Below the pieces are notes generated by a model. The model had not been told where the DNA came from. It was given only the letters and a program-made list of their open reading frames with translations, and did no database searches. A DNA stretch of 64,000 bases from the NCBI RefSeq assembly GCF_025359345.1, contig NZ_JANYGQ010000028.1, positions 62,001 to 126,000 on the forward strand. The letters run 5' to 3'. The stretch comes from Mucilaginibacter sp. (lineage in GTDB: Bacteria > Bacteroidota > Bacteroidia > Sphingobacteriales > Sphingobacteriaceae). Below are positions 15,510 through 24,655 of the stretch, one piece after another (position 1 is the stretch's first letter; every line of letters begins with the position of its first letter). The position numbers and the translations under genes were made by a program.

Positions 15510-16265
15510 ATGAATTACCCCGGCCATTCCGTGAAACAGCAGGCTTTTGATATTACGTCTGTTAAAGCCATTCAGCATCAATTAAACAAAAAGGGTTGTG
15601 GCCCGGTTGATGTTGATGGCGATTTTGACCATGATACGCACTACGCGGTCATGCTTTTTCAAACCCGGTTTACCGATTGCTTTGGCAATCCCCTGAAAAT
15701 TGACGGAGTTGTAGGCCCTGTTACGTGGTCGGCGTTATTTGGCGCCCGGAATATTAAAACGATTACCAGAACGCCTAATACCCTGCTGGCGGCGGTTTTG
15801 GATGTTGCGAGATCGCAGGTGGGAATAAAGGAATTTCCTTCCGGCGGCAATGATGGCCCCCCGGTAACCAAGTACCTTGATACTGCCGGAATTCAGCATG
15901 GGCAATGCTGGGCTATGGCTTTTGTTTACTGGTGTTTTACCCAAGCCTGCATTCACCTTGAAGTCGCAAACCCATTGTATAAAACCGGCGATGTATTTGA
16001 AACCATGGTTAAATCAAAATGTAAAATAATTACACCGCAGGACGCAAAAATTGATGCCGGACGAGTGTTGCCGGGTCATATCTTCATTATTTCTATCGGC
16101 GGCGGCCATAACCATACCGGTTTAATCGAAAAAGTTGAAAATGATATGCTAACGACTATAGAAGGTAATATAGGCCACCAAAATACCGAAGATGCCATAG
16201 GCGTTTTCAGAAGAACCGGCCGGATTATTAATACGATTAATACCGGGTTTATGGAGTTTGAGTAG
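15510..16265 (+). CDS. Peptidoglycan-binding / CHAP-domain amidase-like protein
   Basis: 251 residues with two domains. Residues about 15-77 form a PG_binding_1 repeat (AIQHQLNKKGCGPVDVDGDF ... GVVGPVTWSALFG). Residues about 95-230 form an NlpC/P60-CHAP-like cysteine peptidase: GQCWAMAFVYWCF holds the candidate nucleophile Cys, and HNHTGLIEKV the His. TIEGNIG follows. It probably cleaves peptidoglycan peptides. There is no signal peptide, unusual for a wall enzyme and reminiscent of phage-type endolysins or secreted toxins; no phage genes or immunity gene are adjacent. Stands alone, convergent with the tesA-like gene across a palindrome. Confidence 0.75.
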   Translation: MNYPGHSVKQQAFDITSVKAIQHQLNKKGCGPVDVDGDFDHDTHYAVMLFQTRFTDCFGNPLKIDGVVGPVTWSALFGARNIKTITRTPNTLLAAVLDVARSQVGIKEFPSGGNDGPPVTKYLDTAGIQHGQCWAMAFVYWCFTQACIHLEVANPLYKTGDVFETMVKSKCKIITPQDAKIDAGRVLPGHIFIISIGGGHNHTGLIEKVENDMLTTIEGNIGHQNTEDAIGVFRRTGRIINTINTGFMEFE

Positions 16266-16380
16266 GGAAGGGAGCAAAGAAGCAAGAATCAAGAATCAAC
16301 AATCAAGAGCCAAGAACCAGGAGTTAAAAGATAGAAATATCCTTTTCTTATCTTGACTCTTGATTCTTGACTTCTTGTAT
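16266..16380. repeat. Word-repeat palindrome, CAAGAATC family
   Basis: The left arm repeats CAAGAATCAAGAATCAACAATC and the right arm reads TCTTGACTCTTGATTCTTGA. The arms are imperfect reverse complements around AAAGATAGAAATATCCTTTT. It fills the whole gap between two convergent genes. Confidence 0.7.
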
Positions 16381-17064
16381 CTATTTCAACAAAACTCCCT
16401 GCAGCACCTGCCAAACATTATTGCCCACAATTTTGGCGCCTTCGGCGGTGGGGTGGATACCATCTTTTTGATTGAGAGATGGCACTCCGCCTACATCTTT
16501 TAACAGGAAAGGCATGAAAGTCATATTGTTTTTTGCAGCCAGCCCCGGGAAAATGGCTTTAAAGCTGTACGCATATTTGCCACCCATATTTGGCGGCACC
16601 TGCATACCGAGTAATACCAATTTGGCATTTGGATATTTGGCCTTTACGGCATCAACTATCGCCTGCAGGTTTTCCATTGTCGCAGTTACAGGGATGCCGC
16701 GCAGGCCATCGTTTGCACCTAACTCAAGCACAAATACGTCGACTTTTTGTTTTAAGATCCAACTGATGCGGGCTTTGCCGCCGGCCGATGTTTCGCCGCT
16801 TACGCCTGCGTTTACTACTTTGTAATGCAGCTTTGCCTCGTCTATTTTATTTTGAACTACACCTGGATAGGCTTGTGAAGGATCGGGCAAGCCATAACCG
16901 GCTGTCAGGCTGTCGCCAAAAAATAACACTACTTTATCGCCCGATGTTGAATCGGGCTTGGTCGTTGCTGTTGCCTGTGTTTCTGTAAGTGGAGCCTTTT
17001 TCTCTCCGCATGATGCAAAAAGTAACGCGGCAGTTAGTAAGCAGATGATATTTAGTTTGTACAT
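16381..17064 (-). CDS. SGNH/GDSL esterase lipoprotein, TesA-like
   Basis: 227 residues from MYKLNIICLLTAALLFASC, a lipoprotein signal with the lipobox Cys. I reject an in-frame start 25 codons upstream because that stretch is encoded by the adjacent repeat. SGNH blocks: LFFGDSLTAGYGLPD (nucleophile Ser), NAGVSGETS (Gly), LELGANDGLRG (Asn) and DGIHPTAEG (Asp/His). It belongs to the TesA lysophospholipase L1/arylesterase group. It lies just downstream of permease and ATPase genes like YbbP and YbbA; in E. coli tesA is adjacent to ybbA-ybbP, so the association is conserved. A palindrome at 17065-17154 separates it from the permease. Confidence 0.88.
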   Translation of the reverse strand: MYKLNIICLLTAALLFASCGEKKAPLTETQATATTKPDSTSGDKVVLFFGDSLTAGYGLPDPSQAYPGVVQNKIDEAKLHYKVVNAGVSGETSAGGKARISWILKQKVDVFVLELGANDGLRGIPVTATMENLQAIVDAVKAKYPNAKLVLLGMQVPPNMGGKYAYSFKAIFPGLAAKNNMTFMPFLLKDVGGVPSLNQKDGIHPTAEGAKIVGNNVWQVLQGVLLK

Positions 17065-17154
17065 ATTTTCTAAGTCTTGAGTCTTTAGTCCAAAGTCTTG
17101 AGTCAAAAATATGCATCCGACTTCGGACTTCCGACTCAAGACTTTTGGACTCTG
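17065..17154. repeat. Word-repeat palindrome, AAGTCTTGAGTC family
   Basis: TAAGTCTTGAGTCTTTAGTC and GTCTTGAGTC on the left are mirrored by GACTCAAGACTTTTGGACTC on the right, around ATATGCATCC. The same words recur at 49141-49226. Confidence 0.7.
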
Positions 17155-19725
17155 TTAATTACCCCGTAATATTTCCAGTGGTGGTTTATTCAGCACGCCC
17201 CGGCTGTTTAACAAGCCGATAATAATGGTTAATAACGATATGATGAAAAACAATAGTATAGCCGGCAGCCAGTTAATGGTAAACGGTATCTCGAAACTGT
17301 ATTTCGCCAGTGCCCAGCTACCCGCCGCAGCTATAAGGATACCTGTTAAAGCCGATAACATCCCTAAAAATAAATATTCTAAAGCAGTTATGGCAAATAT
17401 TTGTTTCCGGCTGGCGCCAAGGGTACGCAGTAAAACGCTTTCCTGGATGCGCTGGTATTTGCTGATGCGCACCGACGCGATTAATACCACAATACCAGTA
17501 ATGATGCTAAACGCGCTCATAAAGCGGATAACGTAACCGATTTTGTCGAGCAGCCCGTCAACAATACCTAATACCAGCCCCAGATCGATAATGGAAACAT
17601 TTGGGAACCTGCGCACTACCGATTGCTGGTAATGTGCCGATACTTTGGCCGATGGCACGTGAGTTAGCAATACATGAAATTGCGGTGCATCCTCCAAAAT
17701 TCCGGTTGGGAAAACTACCTGGAAGTTGGTTTGGATTTTGTTCCAGTTTACTTGCCGAACGCTGCTCACAATAGCATTCATGCTCACACCCTGCACGTTA
17801 AATACCAAATGGTCGCCAATATTTACATGGTTTCGTTTCGAAAAATTATCTTCTATGGATACCGGGATTTCTTTTCCGGGGTCGGCTTTGCCCACCCAGT
17901 CGCCTTTAATAACTTTTTCCGTTGCGCTTAGCGAGTCGCGGTAGGTAACGCGGTATTCCCAGGTAAAGGCGCGTTCGGGTATATTGAGTTTGGGATTTTT
18001 TATCACATCGGCGAGGGTATGGCCATTGATTTTGTCGAGTCGCACAGCCACAATTGGCACCTGCTGTATTACCGGCAAATGCTGTTGTTTGGTTAGCTGC
18101 GCAATATCCTTTTGCTGACTTGTTTGAATATCAAACAAAATCATATTGGATTGATTGCCGCTCGACGACAGTTTTACCTGCCCCATTAAAATGCTTTGAA
18201 TAAAGAACAACGTACAAATAAACGCCGTACTCAAACCGATAGAAACGATCAATATAATGGTTTGATTATTCGGCCTGTATAAGTTGGCAAAGCCCTGGCG
18301 AAATAAATAGCCCCTGGTGCTTTTTATAAACAGCCGCATCAGCTTCATTAACAACCAGGCGATAAAGGTCAATATCAAAAATGCAATGGATATACCTATA
18401 GTGAAGAAAATACTGCCCAGCCAGCTATCGAGCTGGAAATAAGTAAAGGTGACGACGAAACCGACTATCAGCAGGTAAACCAGCCACCTGAAAGGATCGC
18501 GCAGCAGGTTAACTTCATCGTAATTGATGCGCAACGTATTAAGCGGCGATATGTTGCGGATGGATATCAGCGGTAACAGTGCAAACAATACCGAAATGAT
18601 GATACCCAACAAAATACCCTGACCTATTGCCAGCCATGATATATCTGTTGAAATGGTAATGGGTAAAAATTGCTGCATTACCGAGGGTAAAACATGCTGT
18701 ATAGATGTGCCCAGCAAAGCCCCTGTTACAGAACCAATGATACCTATACCAATGATCTGGATTAAGTAAATCAGGAACGCTTCTGAAGCCTTTACGCCCA
18801 AACAGCGCATAATGGCTATAGAGGCGATCTTTTCGCGGATATATATATGAATAGCGCTGGCTACGCCAACACAGCCAAGCAGCAACGCAATAAAACCCAC
18901 AAGCGATAAAAAACGGGTTAAATCGCCAAAGGCGCGGCCGGTATTTTCCTTGCGGATCTCGACGGTTTCGATGCCCATTTGAACCTTCTCCAGCTTAGGC
19001 TCTATGGATTTCACCACTGTGGGTATATCTACTGGCTTATCGTACTTGTAATAAAAACTGTAGTTAATGCGGCTGCCTTTTTTTGACAGGCCGGTTTGCT
19101 CTAAATATTGTAAAGGGATATAGACGATTGGCGCTACACCCGAAGATATGCCGGTTTGGCCGGGTGCTTTATCCAATATGCCTGCAACTAAAAAAGTAAC
19201 CTCACCCACCTTAACCGAGTCGTTTACGCGCACGTTGAATTGTAAGGCCAATATCCGATCGATCAAAGCTTTTTTGCCGTTTTTAAAATCTGTCCCGGCC
19301 TGCACAGGCTCTGTTTCCAGGCTCCCGTAATAGGGGAACTCGCCTTTTAAGGCCCTTACCTGTACCAGTCTGGTACCCTGCGTTTTTGGGAAGTAAACCA
19401 TGGATGGAAAACTTCGTTCTTCCGATCTTCTGTCGCCCAGCGAGGCCAGCAATGGTTCCACAGTAGGATCCACAGTTTTGCCGCCAGATACCACCAGGTC
19501 GGCGCCAATTAATGTGGCAGCTTGTTTGTCAATATCGTGTTGAAGATTGTACCTGAACGAGTAAATAGCAACCAGCGCTGCTATTCCAAATATGATAGCC
19601 GATATAAACAGCAGCAGCCGCGACCGGTTTTTGCGGCTATCCCTTAATGCCATATTAAACAGCCAGCGGATATTTATTTTTCTTTTGGTGATGTTTGGGT
19701 TGTTTTCCATCGCTGGGTTATGCAT
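17155..19725 (-). CDS. ABC transporter permease, FtsX-like (YbbP type)
   Basis: 856 residues. The N-terminus reads RWLFNMALRDSRKNRSRLLL, followed by a first membrane helix. There is then a periplasmic domain of about 220 residues, three helices around 270-400, two more near 430-470, a second periplasmic domain, and three C-terminal helices. This duplicated MacB/FtsX arrangement with ten helices is typical of YbbP. The product would work with the ATPase encoded just upstream (8-bp overlap), probably as a mechanotransmitter or extractor of lipids or lipoproteins rather than a classical pump. Its neighbour TesA-like lipoprotein suggests a role with lysophospholipids or released fatty acids (inference from conserved context). 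Confidence 0.87.
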   Translation of the reverse strand: MHNPAMENNPNITKRKINIRWLFNMALRDSRKNRSRLLLFISAIIFGIAALVAIYSFRYNLQHDIDKQAATLIGADLVVSGGKTVDPTVEPLLASLGDRRSEERSFPSMVYFPKTQGTRLVQVRALKGEFPYYGSLETEPVQAGTDFKNGKKALIDRILALQFNVRVNDSVKVGEVTFLVAGILDKAPGQTGISSGVAPIVYIPLQYLEQTGLSKKGSRINYSFYYKYDKPVDIPTVVKSIEPKLEKVQMGIETVEIRKENTGRAFGDLTRFLSLVGFIALLLGCVGVASAIHIYIREKIASIAIMRCLGVKASEAFLIYLIQIIGIGIIGSVTGALLGTSIQHVLPSVMQQFLPITISTDISWLAIGQGILLGIIISVLFALLPLISIRNISPLNTLRINYDEVNLLRDPFRWLVYLLIVGFVVTFTYFQLDSWLGSIFFTIGISIAFLILTFIAWLLMKLMRLFIKSTRGYLFRQGFANLYRPNNQTIILIVSIGLSTAFICTLFFIQSILMGQVKLSSSGNQSNMILFDIQTSQQKDIAQLTKQQHLPVIQQVPIVAVRLDKINGHTLADVIKNPKLNIPERAFTWEYRVTYRDSLSATEKVIKGDWVGKADPGKEIPVSIEDNFSKRNHVNIGDHLVFNVQGVSMNAIVSSVRQVNWNKIQTNFQVVFPTGILEDAPQFHVLLTHVPSAKVSAHYQQSVVRRFPNVSIIDLGLVLGIVDGLLDKIGYVIRFMSAFSIITGIVVLIASVRISKYQRIQESVLLRTLGASRKQIFAITALEYLFLGMLSALTGILIAAAGSWALAKYSFEIPFTINWLPAILLFFIISLLTIIIGLLNSRGVLNKPPLEILRGN

Positions 19726-20407
19726 TTGCGGTTAATTCGTCGGCCACCAGTTTTCCGCCTTTTATGCGAATGATACGCTGAGTTTTTGCAGCAAGCTCTA
19801 AATCGTGCGTTACTACAACCAGGGTAGTGCCAGCCTCTTTATTTAAATCGAACAGCAGCTTCACCACTTTTTCGCTGGTTTCGGCATCAAGGTTGCCGGT
19901 TGGCTCGTCAGCAAATAAAATACGCGGCGCATTTGAAAATGCCCTGGCCAGCGATACACGTTGCTGCTCACCGCCCGACAACTGGGTAGGGTAGTGGTGC
20001 CCGCGGTCACTCAGTCCGACTTTATCCAGTAAATCCAAAGCCCGCGCACGAATGTTTTTTTCGCCCCGCAATTCCAGGGGTACCATCACATTCTCCAATG
20101 CTGTTAAGGTTGGCAATAACTGGAAGTTTTGAAAGATAAAACCGATGTATTGGTTACGTACCTGTGCCAGTTGGTCCTCGGATAACTTACCAAGGTTAAT
20201 GTTGTTTAACTCAACCACGCCGGATGTTGCCCTGTCCAATCCTGCGCAAAGGCCAAGCAGCGTTGTTTTCCCGCTGCCGGATGGACCTACTATGGCATTA
20301 GTCGAGCCAGCTGCCACTGTGAAGTTTATGTTATCCAGCACCGTGAGCGTGCGCCCGGCGCTTTGATAGGTTTTTGTAAGATCTGAAATATGAAGAATAG
20401 TATCCAC
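19718..20407 (-). CDS. ABC transporter ATPase (YbbA / LolD type)
   Basis: 229 residues, complete nucleotide-binding domain: Walker A GPSGSGKTT (about 40-48), Q-loop FIFQNFQLLPTLTALENV, signature LSGGEQQRVSLARAF, Walker B ILFADEPTGNLD, H-loop VVTHD. The sequence falls in the MacB/LolD/YbbA class. The stop overlaps the permease start by 8 bp (GCAAATGCATAA), so they are coupled. It forms the motor for the FtsX-like permease downstream. Confidence 0.92.
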   Translation of the reverse strand: MDTILHISDLTKTYQSAGRTLTVLDNINFTVAAGSTNAIVGPSGSGKTTLLGLCAGLDRATSGVVELNNINLGKLSEDQLAQVRNQYIGFIFQNFQLLPTLTALENVMVPLELRGEKNIRARALDLLDKVGLSDRGHHYPTQLSGGEQQRVSLARAFSNAPRILFADEPTGNLDAETSEKVVKLLFDLNKEAGTTLVVVTHDLELAAKTQRIIRIKGGKLVADELTANA

Positions 20408-20460
20408 AGCTGCTTTTTTTCTGTATAGATAACTAAAAAAAGCAATTGTTACTTACTGAG

Positions 20461-20639
20461 TGGTTAAAATAAGTTGTAAGGGTTGTAAAGGTTGTAAATG
20501 TTATAATTGGATGACAGATGGGTGAGGAAGTTGATTGGGTTTATTAAGTTGGATTGGGTTGATTAGGTTGGCGCGTATAGATTGACAGGACAGAACTTAA
20601 TCAACTCATTCAACTCAATCTAACTTACTCAACTCAACC
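20461..20639. repeat. Compound word-repeat palindrome (GTTGTAAA and GTTGATTAAGTTGG)
   Basis: GTTGTAAGGGTTGTAAAGG comes first, then repeated GTTGATTGGG / AAGTTGGATTGGG words. From 20595 these are mirrored by TTAATCAACTCATTCAACTC and following. It lies between the ybbA-like start and the esterase stop. Confidence 0.65.
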
Positions 20640-21977
20640 CTACCACAATCCAAAGTAATCCCTGGTATACAGTGTTTCGTAGCGGTAGTATTTATCACCC
20701 ACTTCGTGGCCAAGGTCTTTAAATACAAACAGTTTCTTTTTCGAGTTGATGTTGTTGTATACCGCGTAAGAGTTATTTGGCGGTACAAAGGGGTCCAGCA
20801 AACCAATGCCCATTACCACCGGGCAGGTTATGGTTGTAGCAAAGTTTTTAGTATCGTAATATTGCAGGTTATCAAGCACCTTACTAAATGTTAGATCGGC
20901 GGCGACGCTGGCATATTTTTTCATGTAATTGATGGGCCATTCAACGGCGCCACGGTCCATATTATAGATGTCGCTTAAAAACGGGTTCTGCGGGGCGCAA
21001 ATGGTTACCCTTTTATCGAGAGCTGCTGTAGCGATAGATAAATAGCCGCCCATACTGCCTCCGGTAACAGCAACGCGGTCGTGGCTAAGTTCGGGCCGCG
21101 AAAAAACAAAATCAACAGCGCGGATACAATCCATAATAATACCGCGCATAATATACTTGTCTTTATCCTCAAGGCCGGCAACAATGTAGTCCTCACGGCG
21201 CATATCCAAATCCTTTTTGCTTAACCCTTGTCCGCGAGGGTCAAGACCGACAAATGCCATGTCATCGTCGCGCCCCATCAGCGGTATGTTGGTAGCCTGG
21301 TAGCCGGGCAGCATTATTAAAACCGGGAAGTGCTGATATTTTTGATGATGCTCGGGTTCAGTCAACCACAGGTAAACGGTTTTGTTACCGTACGACTTCA
21401 TTTCAATTAAAAAAACTTTCCGTTTGTCTTTTTCCAGCTCCGGTTTTTCAGTCACCTTGAAATTTGGTTTTACTTTGGCAAGCTGGGCTTTGGTGTCCTG
21501 CCAAAATTTGTCAAAGTCGGCAGGTTTTGAATAGGCTGACCTTATTTCTTCGGGGCGGATGCCAAATACGCGGCGGGTGGTATCATCATAGTCGCTTACA
21601 TTTATCATGAAGTTCACTTTATAAAACCCGCTTCTTAATTCGGGCATTGTAAAATCATAACTATGCGAACTCCGGCCGGCCAGGGAAACATGCACAGAGT
21701 CGGTCCGCAGAACTTTGTTAAACTGGTCAGTAATTTGGTACGACACCTTGCCCGATTGTGTTGTACCGTAATTATTATTTACCTGGAAAGTATAGCTGGC
21801 CGTTTTATCAAAAATGGCATCTTTACTATGAGCGGTTAACTCAGTTGTTATGTCGCTGACGCTGTTTTCAGCCGCCGCCTTATTCAATTCCTTTTTTTCG
21901 TTTTTCTGCGCACGGGCAATATTGGCCGCAGTAAGCAGTGTTGAAAGAGCGAGGAATAAGGTGTAAATTTTTTTCAT
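20640..21977 (-). CDS. Acetylxylan esterase (AXE1)-like secreted hydrolase
   Basis: 445 residues from MKKIYTLFLALSTLLTAANIARAQ, a signal peptide; a longer in-frame extension upstream is not credible. About residues 30-140 form a beta-rich domain (TASYTFQVNNNYGTTQSGKV). The rest is an AXE1-type alpha/beta hydrolase: DFDKFWQDTKAQLA, LIMLPGYQATNI, GLDPRGQGLS, nucleophile TGGSMGGYLS, acid Asp in GLLDPFVPP and His in DLGHEVG. Family members remove acetyl groups from xylan or cephalosporins. The protein probably acts in the periplasm on an acetylated glycan, but no xylan genes are adjacent, so the substrate is open. Confidence 0.83.
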   Translation of the reverse strand: MKKIYTLFLALSTLLTAANIARAQKNEKKELNKAAAENSVSDITTELTAHSKDAIFDKTASYTFQVNNNYGTTQSGKVSYQITDQFNKVLRTDSVHVSLAGRSSHSYDFTMPELRSGFYKVNFMINVSDYDDTTRRVFGIRPEEIRSAYSKPADFDKFWQDTKAQLAKVKPNFKVTEKPELEKDKRKVFLIEMKSYGNKTVYLWLTEPEHHQKYQHFPVLIMLPGYQATNIPLMGRDDDMAFVGLDPRGQGLSKKDLDMRREDYIVAGLEDKDKYIMRGIIMDCIRAVDFVFSRPELSHDRVAVTGGSMGGYLSIATAALDKRVTICAPQNPFLSDIYNMDRGAVEWPINYMKKYASVAADLTFSKVLDNLQYYDTKNFATTITCPVVMGIGLLDPFVPPNNSYAVYNNINSKKKLFVFKDLGHEVGDKYYRYETLYTRDYFGLW

Positions 21978-22138
21978 TGTCCGCACATGTATGGCAAAAT
22001 TAGTGCCATCGCCCCGATGTAGCAGGCGCCGGATAATGTTAGCTGTGCGGAGAATGGTCGGCGTCTGCCATAGTCGCGGGGTAATATCCCAAACGTGCAA
22101 TTATTTCCACAGCAAAACCCTTAAAAAATGCTGTTGGG

Positions 22139-22218
22139 GGCCATTTTACTTTTTATCAATTGCTTTACCCGTGCTTCCTGCTTGTGCATTAAACCGTTTA
22201 ACGTTATTCTAATCGGGT
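22139..22218 (-). pseudogene. 3'-end remnant of a GNAT acetyltransferase gene
   Basis: Bases 22139-22172 are identical over 34 bp to 24662-24695, the last codons of the intact GNAT gene (RVKQLIKSKMA). Similarity then declines through about 22218. On the protein level the remnant reads ITLNGLMHKQEARVKQLIK against IVLSVLKHEWEGRVKQLIK. Sequence further upstream is unrelated. The two copies are direct repeats bracketing 2.5 kb. Confidence 0.7.
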
Positions 22219-22423
22219 TTGAATTAATTGAACGGATCGAAGTGAGCGTGTAAAACACCCTCTCAAAACTGCGTAAAACACTGCTCAAAAACAGGTAAAA
22301 ATACGTATTGTAATTTCGATGTAATTGTTTTAAGTTTGAATAATAACCCAAGCAACAGTAATTTAAACCTTTTTACAATTTAATCCGACTTTCTTTATAG
22401 AAGAGAGCACGGTGCTTAAAAAT

Positions 22424-22724
22424 ATGCTTTCATTCAGAAGAAGAAACAATGTTGATACGACAGTTTTTAAACTGCTTAGCAATTTGTCAATCCATATTGA
22501 TGAAGAACTTATAATACCAAGTTCCTTTTGGCAACCTTAACGACGTCCCAGTTCCATTCTTGGTTCATACTAAGAATAAAGGCGGCCAGGTGGGGATGGT
22601 TATTAAGTTTAACAGCGATTCAGTTTTTGTTTCTGATGAAAAACGCGAAAACTATAAAATAAATCTTAAATATCGCATTATCGTATTAACTACCTTCTAC
22701 AAACGTTTCTTTATTTTTTGGTAA
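22424..22724 (+). pseudogene. Decayed C39-like domain gene, low confidence
   Basis: The first fragment (22424-22540) reads MLSFRRRNNVDTTVFKLLSN and stops. In another frame GNLNDVPVPFLVHTKNKGG continues with VGMVIKFNSDSVFVSDEK before a stop at 22722. 'P.PfLvH.k...G....V.k...d.v...de' resembles the N-terminal C39-like domain of Bacteroidota vitamin-K-epoxide-reductase/thioredoxin fusions. Part of the middle is missing. It precedes a TPR-thioredoxin gene, which fits a thiol-redox theme. The remaining parts of the 780-bp gap between 21977 and 22761 show nothing else. Confidence 0.3.
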
Positions 22725-22760
22725 ATTATTATAATTTTTGACAAGCCTTAATCCACGATT

Positions 22761-24338
22761 ATGAATAATAAACCATTGCTAAAAATTGCCGCTATAATCT
22801 TTTTTCTGCACTTCGCGATGAGGTCTGTTGCACAAAATGCAATTTACAGATACACCGCCGAATCAGTCAACCTTAAAAGACTTATTAACCAGGTTGAACG
22901 AAACCCCAACAATTTAAAATTTAATGAGGATTATGTTGCAGCAAATGGGTTTAATCAGAAATTAGTTGACAAATATTCCGCATTGATGAAGCGATTTCCA
23001 AAATCGGCCATTCTTCCGTTTATAATCGGGCGCGAATATGAAAATAACCAGGATTCGACTTATGAAAAATATTTACTGAAAGCGGTTTTACTTGACTCAA
23101 CTTTGACACCTGCCTGGGAACTTCTATCTTTCGGCGCACAAGCACTTGGCAATACTAAATTAGCAATCAAATACATGCAACATGCCGTAATTGCCGCCCC
23201 CAGGAATGCAAACGATGCCTTTTTATACGCTGCCATGCACCAAGATATAGATCCGGTTCTTTTTGATTCGTTGATGTTAAAGGTGGTATATCATTTTCAT
23301 GATACTGAAAAAGGCGCCCAGGCTTTGAGCTTATTAGCTTCGTACAATTATAATAACAATGAAAAAAAGGCCTATTACGAGGAATTATATAACCTATACT
23401 CAACCACGGAATACGCATGGTTTAGGGCTGGCATGAAGGATTATTATAATTATCTTATTAATATCGATCCGGATGAAGCATTTCATCTAGCATTAAAAAT
23501 GACCTTGAAAATTAAAACCAACAGGGGCGATTGGGTACAGAAATTGAACGTGGCTCGCGGATTTATAGAGGCAAAAAAAATGTTGGCATCAAATAGACCA
23601 GGTGAGGCCTTAGCTGCACTTAACAATATTAAGCTCGGAAACAGTGAAAAAATTGGGTTAATGATTGATGCGGAAGAAACTTTAGCAATATTAAAATCCG
23701 AAGCAATAAATGCCTGCGACGGACCTGCTACCGCATTTAAGAACATCGAAGATTACTATGCTAAATATCCTTCGGGCCGGTTACGCGAAAATTTGTTAAA
23801 GTATGGGGCCCAAATGAGATTAGATAGCGGGGAGGTCGATTTGTCGGTTACGCGTTTCAGAGATAGTCTTGCCTGGAAACCGACAGATTTTACCTTGGAA
23901 AATTACGCCGACAATCAAAACGTTTCGTTGTCTGATTATCGAGGTAAAATAGTTCTGCTCACTTATTGGAGCCCCTCGTGCGGCCCATGTCGGGCAGAAT
24001 TTCCGCATCTGGAAGCGGTACTAAAGAAAATTAACAGTAATAATGTGGTTTACCTCGCAATTAATGGCCTTACACAAGAAGAACCTAATGTAATGCCATT
24101 GGTTAAATCCCGAGGCTATAGTTTTATCCCTTTAAAGGATGATAGAAATAAATCAAAAGGTAATTTACCAACTGTGACAAGTTTACCTTCCAATTTTTTA
24201 TTTGACCAAAACGGAAGAGTTGTTTTTTCAAAATTTCAGATTAATGACAGCAATGAGAAAACTTTGGAATTGATGATAACTGAACTGTTGAAAAATAAAT
24301 CTGTAAGCAAGGCAGAAAACGTACTGTCAGCAAATTGA
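22761..24338 (+). CDS. Secreted TPR protein with C-terminal TlpA-like thioredoxin domain
   Basis: 525 residues. A signal peptide (about 1-25, ending RSVAQ) is followed by helical repeats to about residue 370, including TPR-like stretches such as AWELLSFGAQALGNTKLAIK. The C-terminal 140 residues are a TlpA/AhpC-TSA thioredoxin fold: NVSLSDYRGKIVLLTYWSPS, then active-site CGPCRAEFPHLE, and TVTSLPSNFLFDQNGRVV with the cis-Pro region. It is a likely periplasmic thiol-disulfide oxidoreductase whose TPR part selects a partner. Its DNA is more AT-rich than the flanking genes and lies within a direct-repeat-bounded island. The specific client is unknown. Confidence 0.8.
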   Translation: MNNKPLLKIAAIIFFLHFAMRSVAQNAIYRYTAESVNLKRLINQVERNPNNLKFNEDYVAANGFNQKLVDKYSALMKRFPKSAILPFIIGREYENNQDSTYEKYLLKAVLLDSTLTPAWELLSFGAQALGNTKLAIKYMQHAVIAAPRNANDAFLYAAMHQDIDPVLFDSLMLKVVYHFHDTEKGAQALSLLASYNYNNNEKKAYYEELYNLYSTTEYAWFRAGMKDYYNYLINIDPDEAFHLALKMTLKIKTNRGDWVQKLNVARGFIEAKKMLASNRPGEALAALNNIKLGNSEKIGLMIDAEETLAILKSEAINACDGPATAFKNIEDYYAKYPSGRLRENLLKYGAQMRLDSGEVDLSVTRFRDSLAWKPTDFTLENYADNQNVSLSDYRGKIVLLTYWSPSCGPCRAEFPHLEAVLKKINSNNVVYLAINGLTQEEPNVMPLVKSRGYSFIPLKDDRNKSKGNLPTVTSLPSNFLFDQNGRVVFSKFQINDSNEKTLELMITELLKNKSVSKAENVLSAN

Positions 24339-24655
24339 CCTCAATTTAACCGTTATCTACCATTTTAAAGATTTATCATGATAAAAAGGTTTGCGCTGAT
24401 ATTAATTAAGCAGCAAGATATCGCCTGCTTTGAAATGACAAGTAAATAAAAAGGCTTTCCAGGGACTTTTTTCACTATTCTAAAAAACAACATATTAACA
24501 AAGAACTGATTGCGAAGTAATATTGCTGCCAGGAAAATGGTTTGACGCCACGTAGGGGCCGTTTTGCTTTTAAAGTTTTCGTAGCACTCGGGCTTAACTT
24601 ACAACTATTGTTTTTTATAGGCTCATTGTTAATGGCTTCTTGTTGAGTCGGCTAT
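24339..24655. other. Non-coding gap, nothing recognised
   Basis: 317 bp of AT-rich DNA between the TPR-thioredoxin gene and the convergent GNAT gene. A 23-codon frame at 24378 is not convincing. I see no hairpin terminator, promoter or repeat worth naming. Confidence 0.5.

Noticed and set aside
21978..22100. A 41-residue N-terminal extension of the acetylxylan-esterase-like protein
   Set aside because: It would bury the signal peptide MKKIYTLFLALSTLL; the internal Met is the better start.
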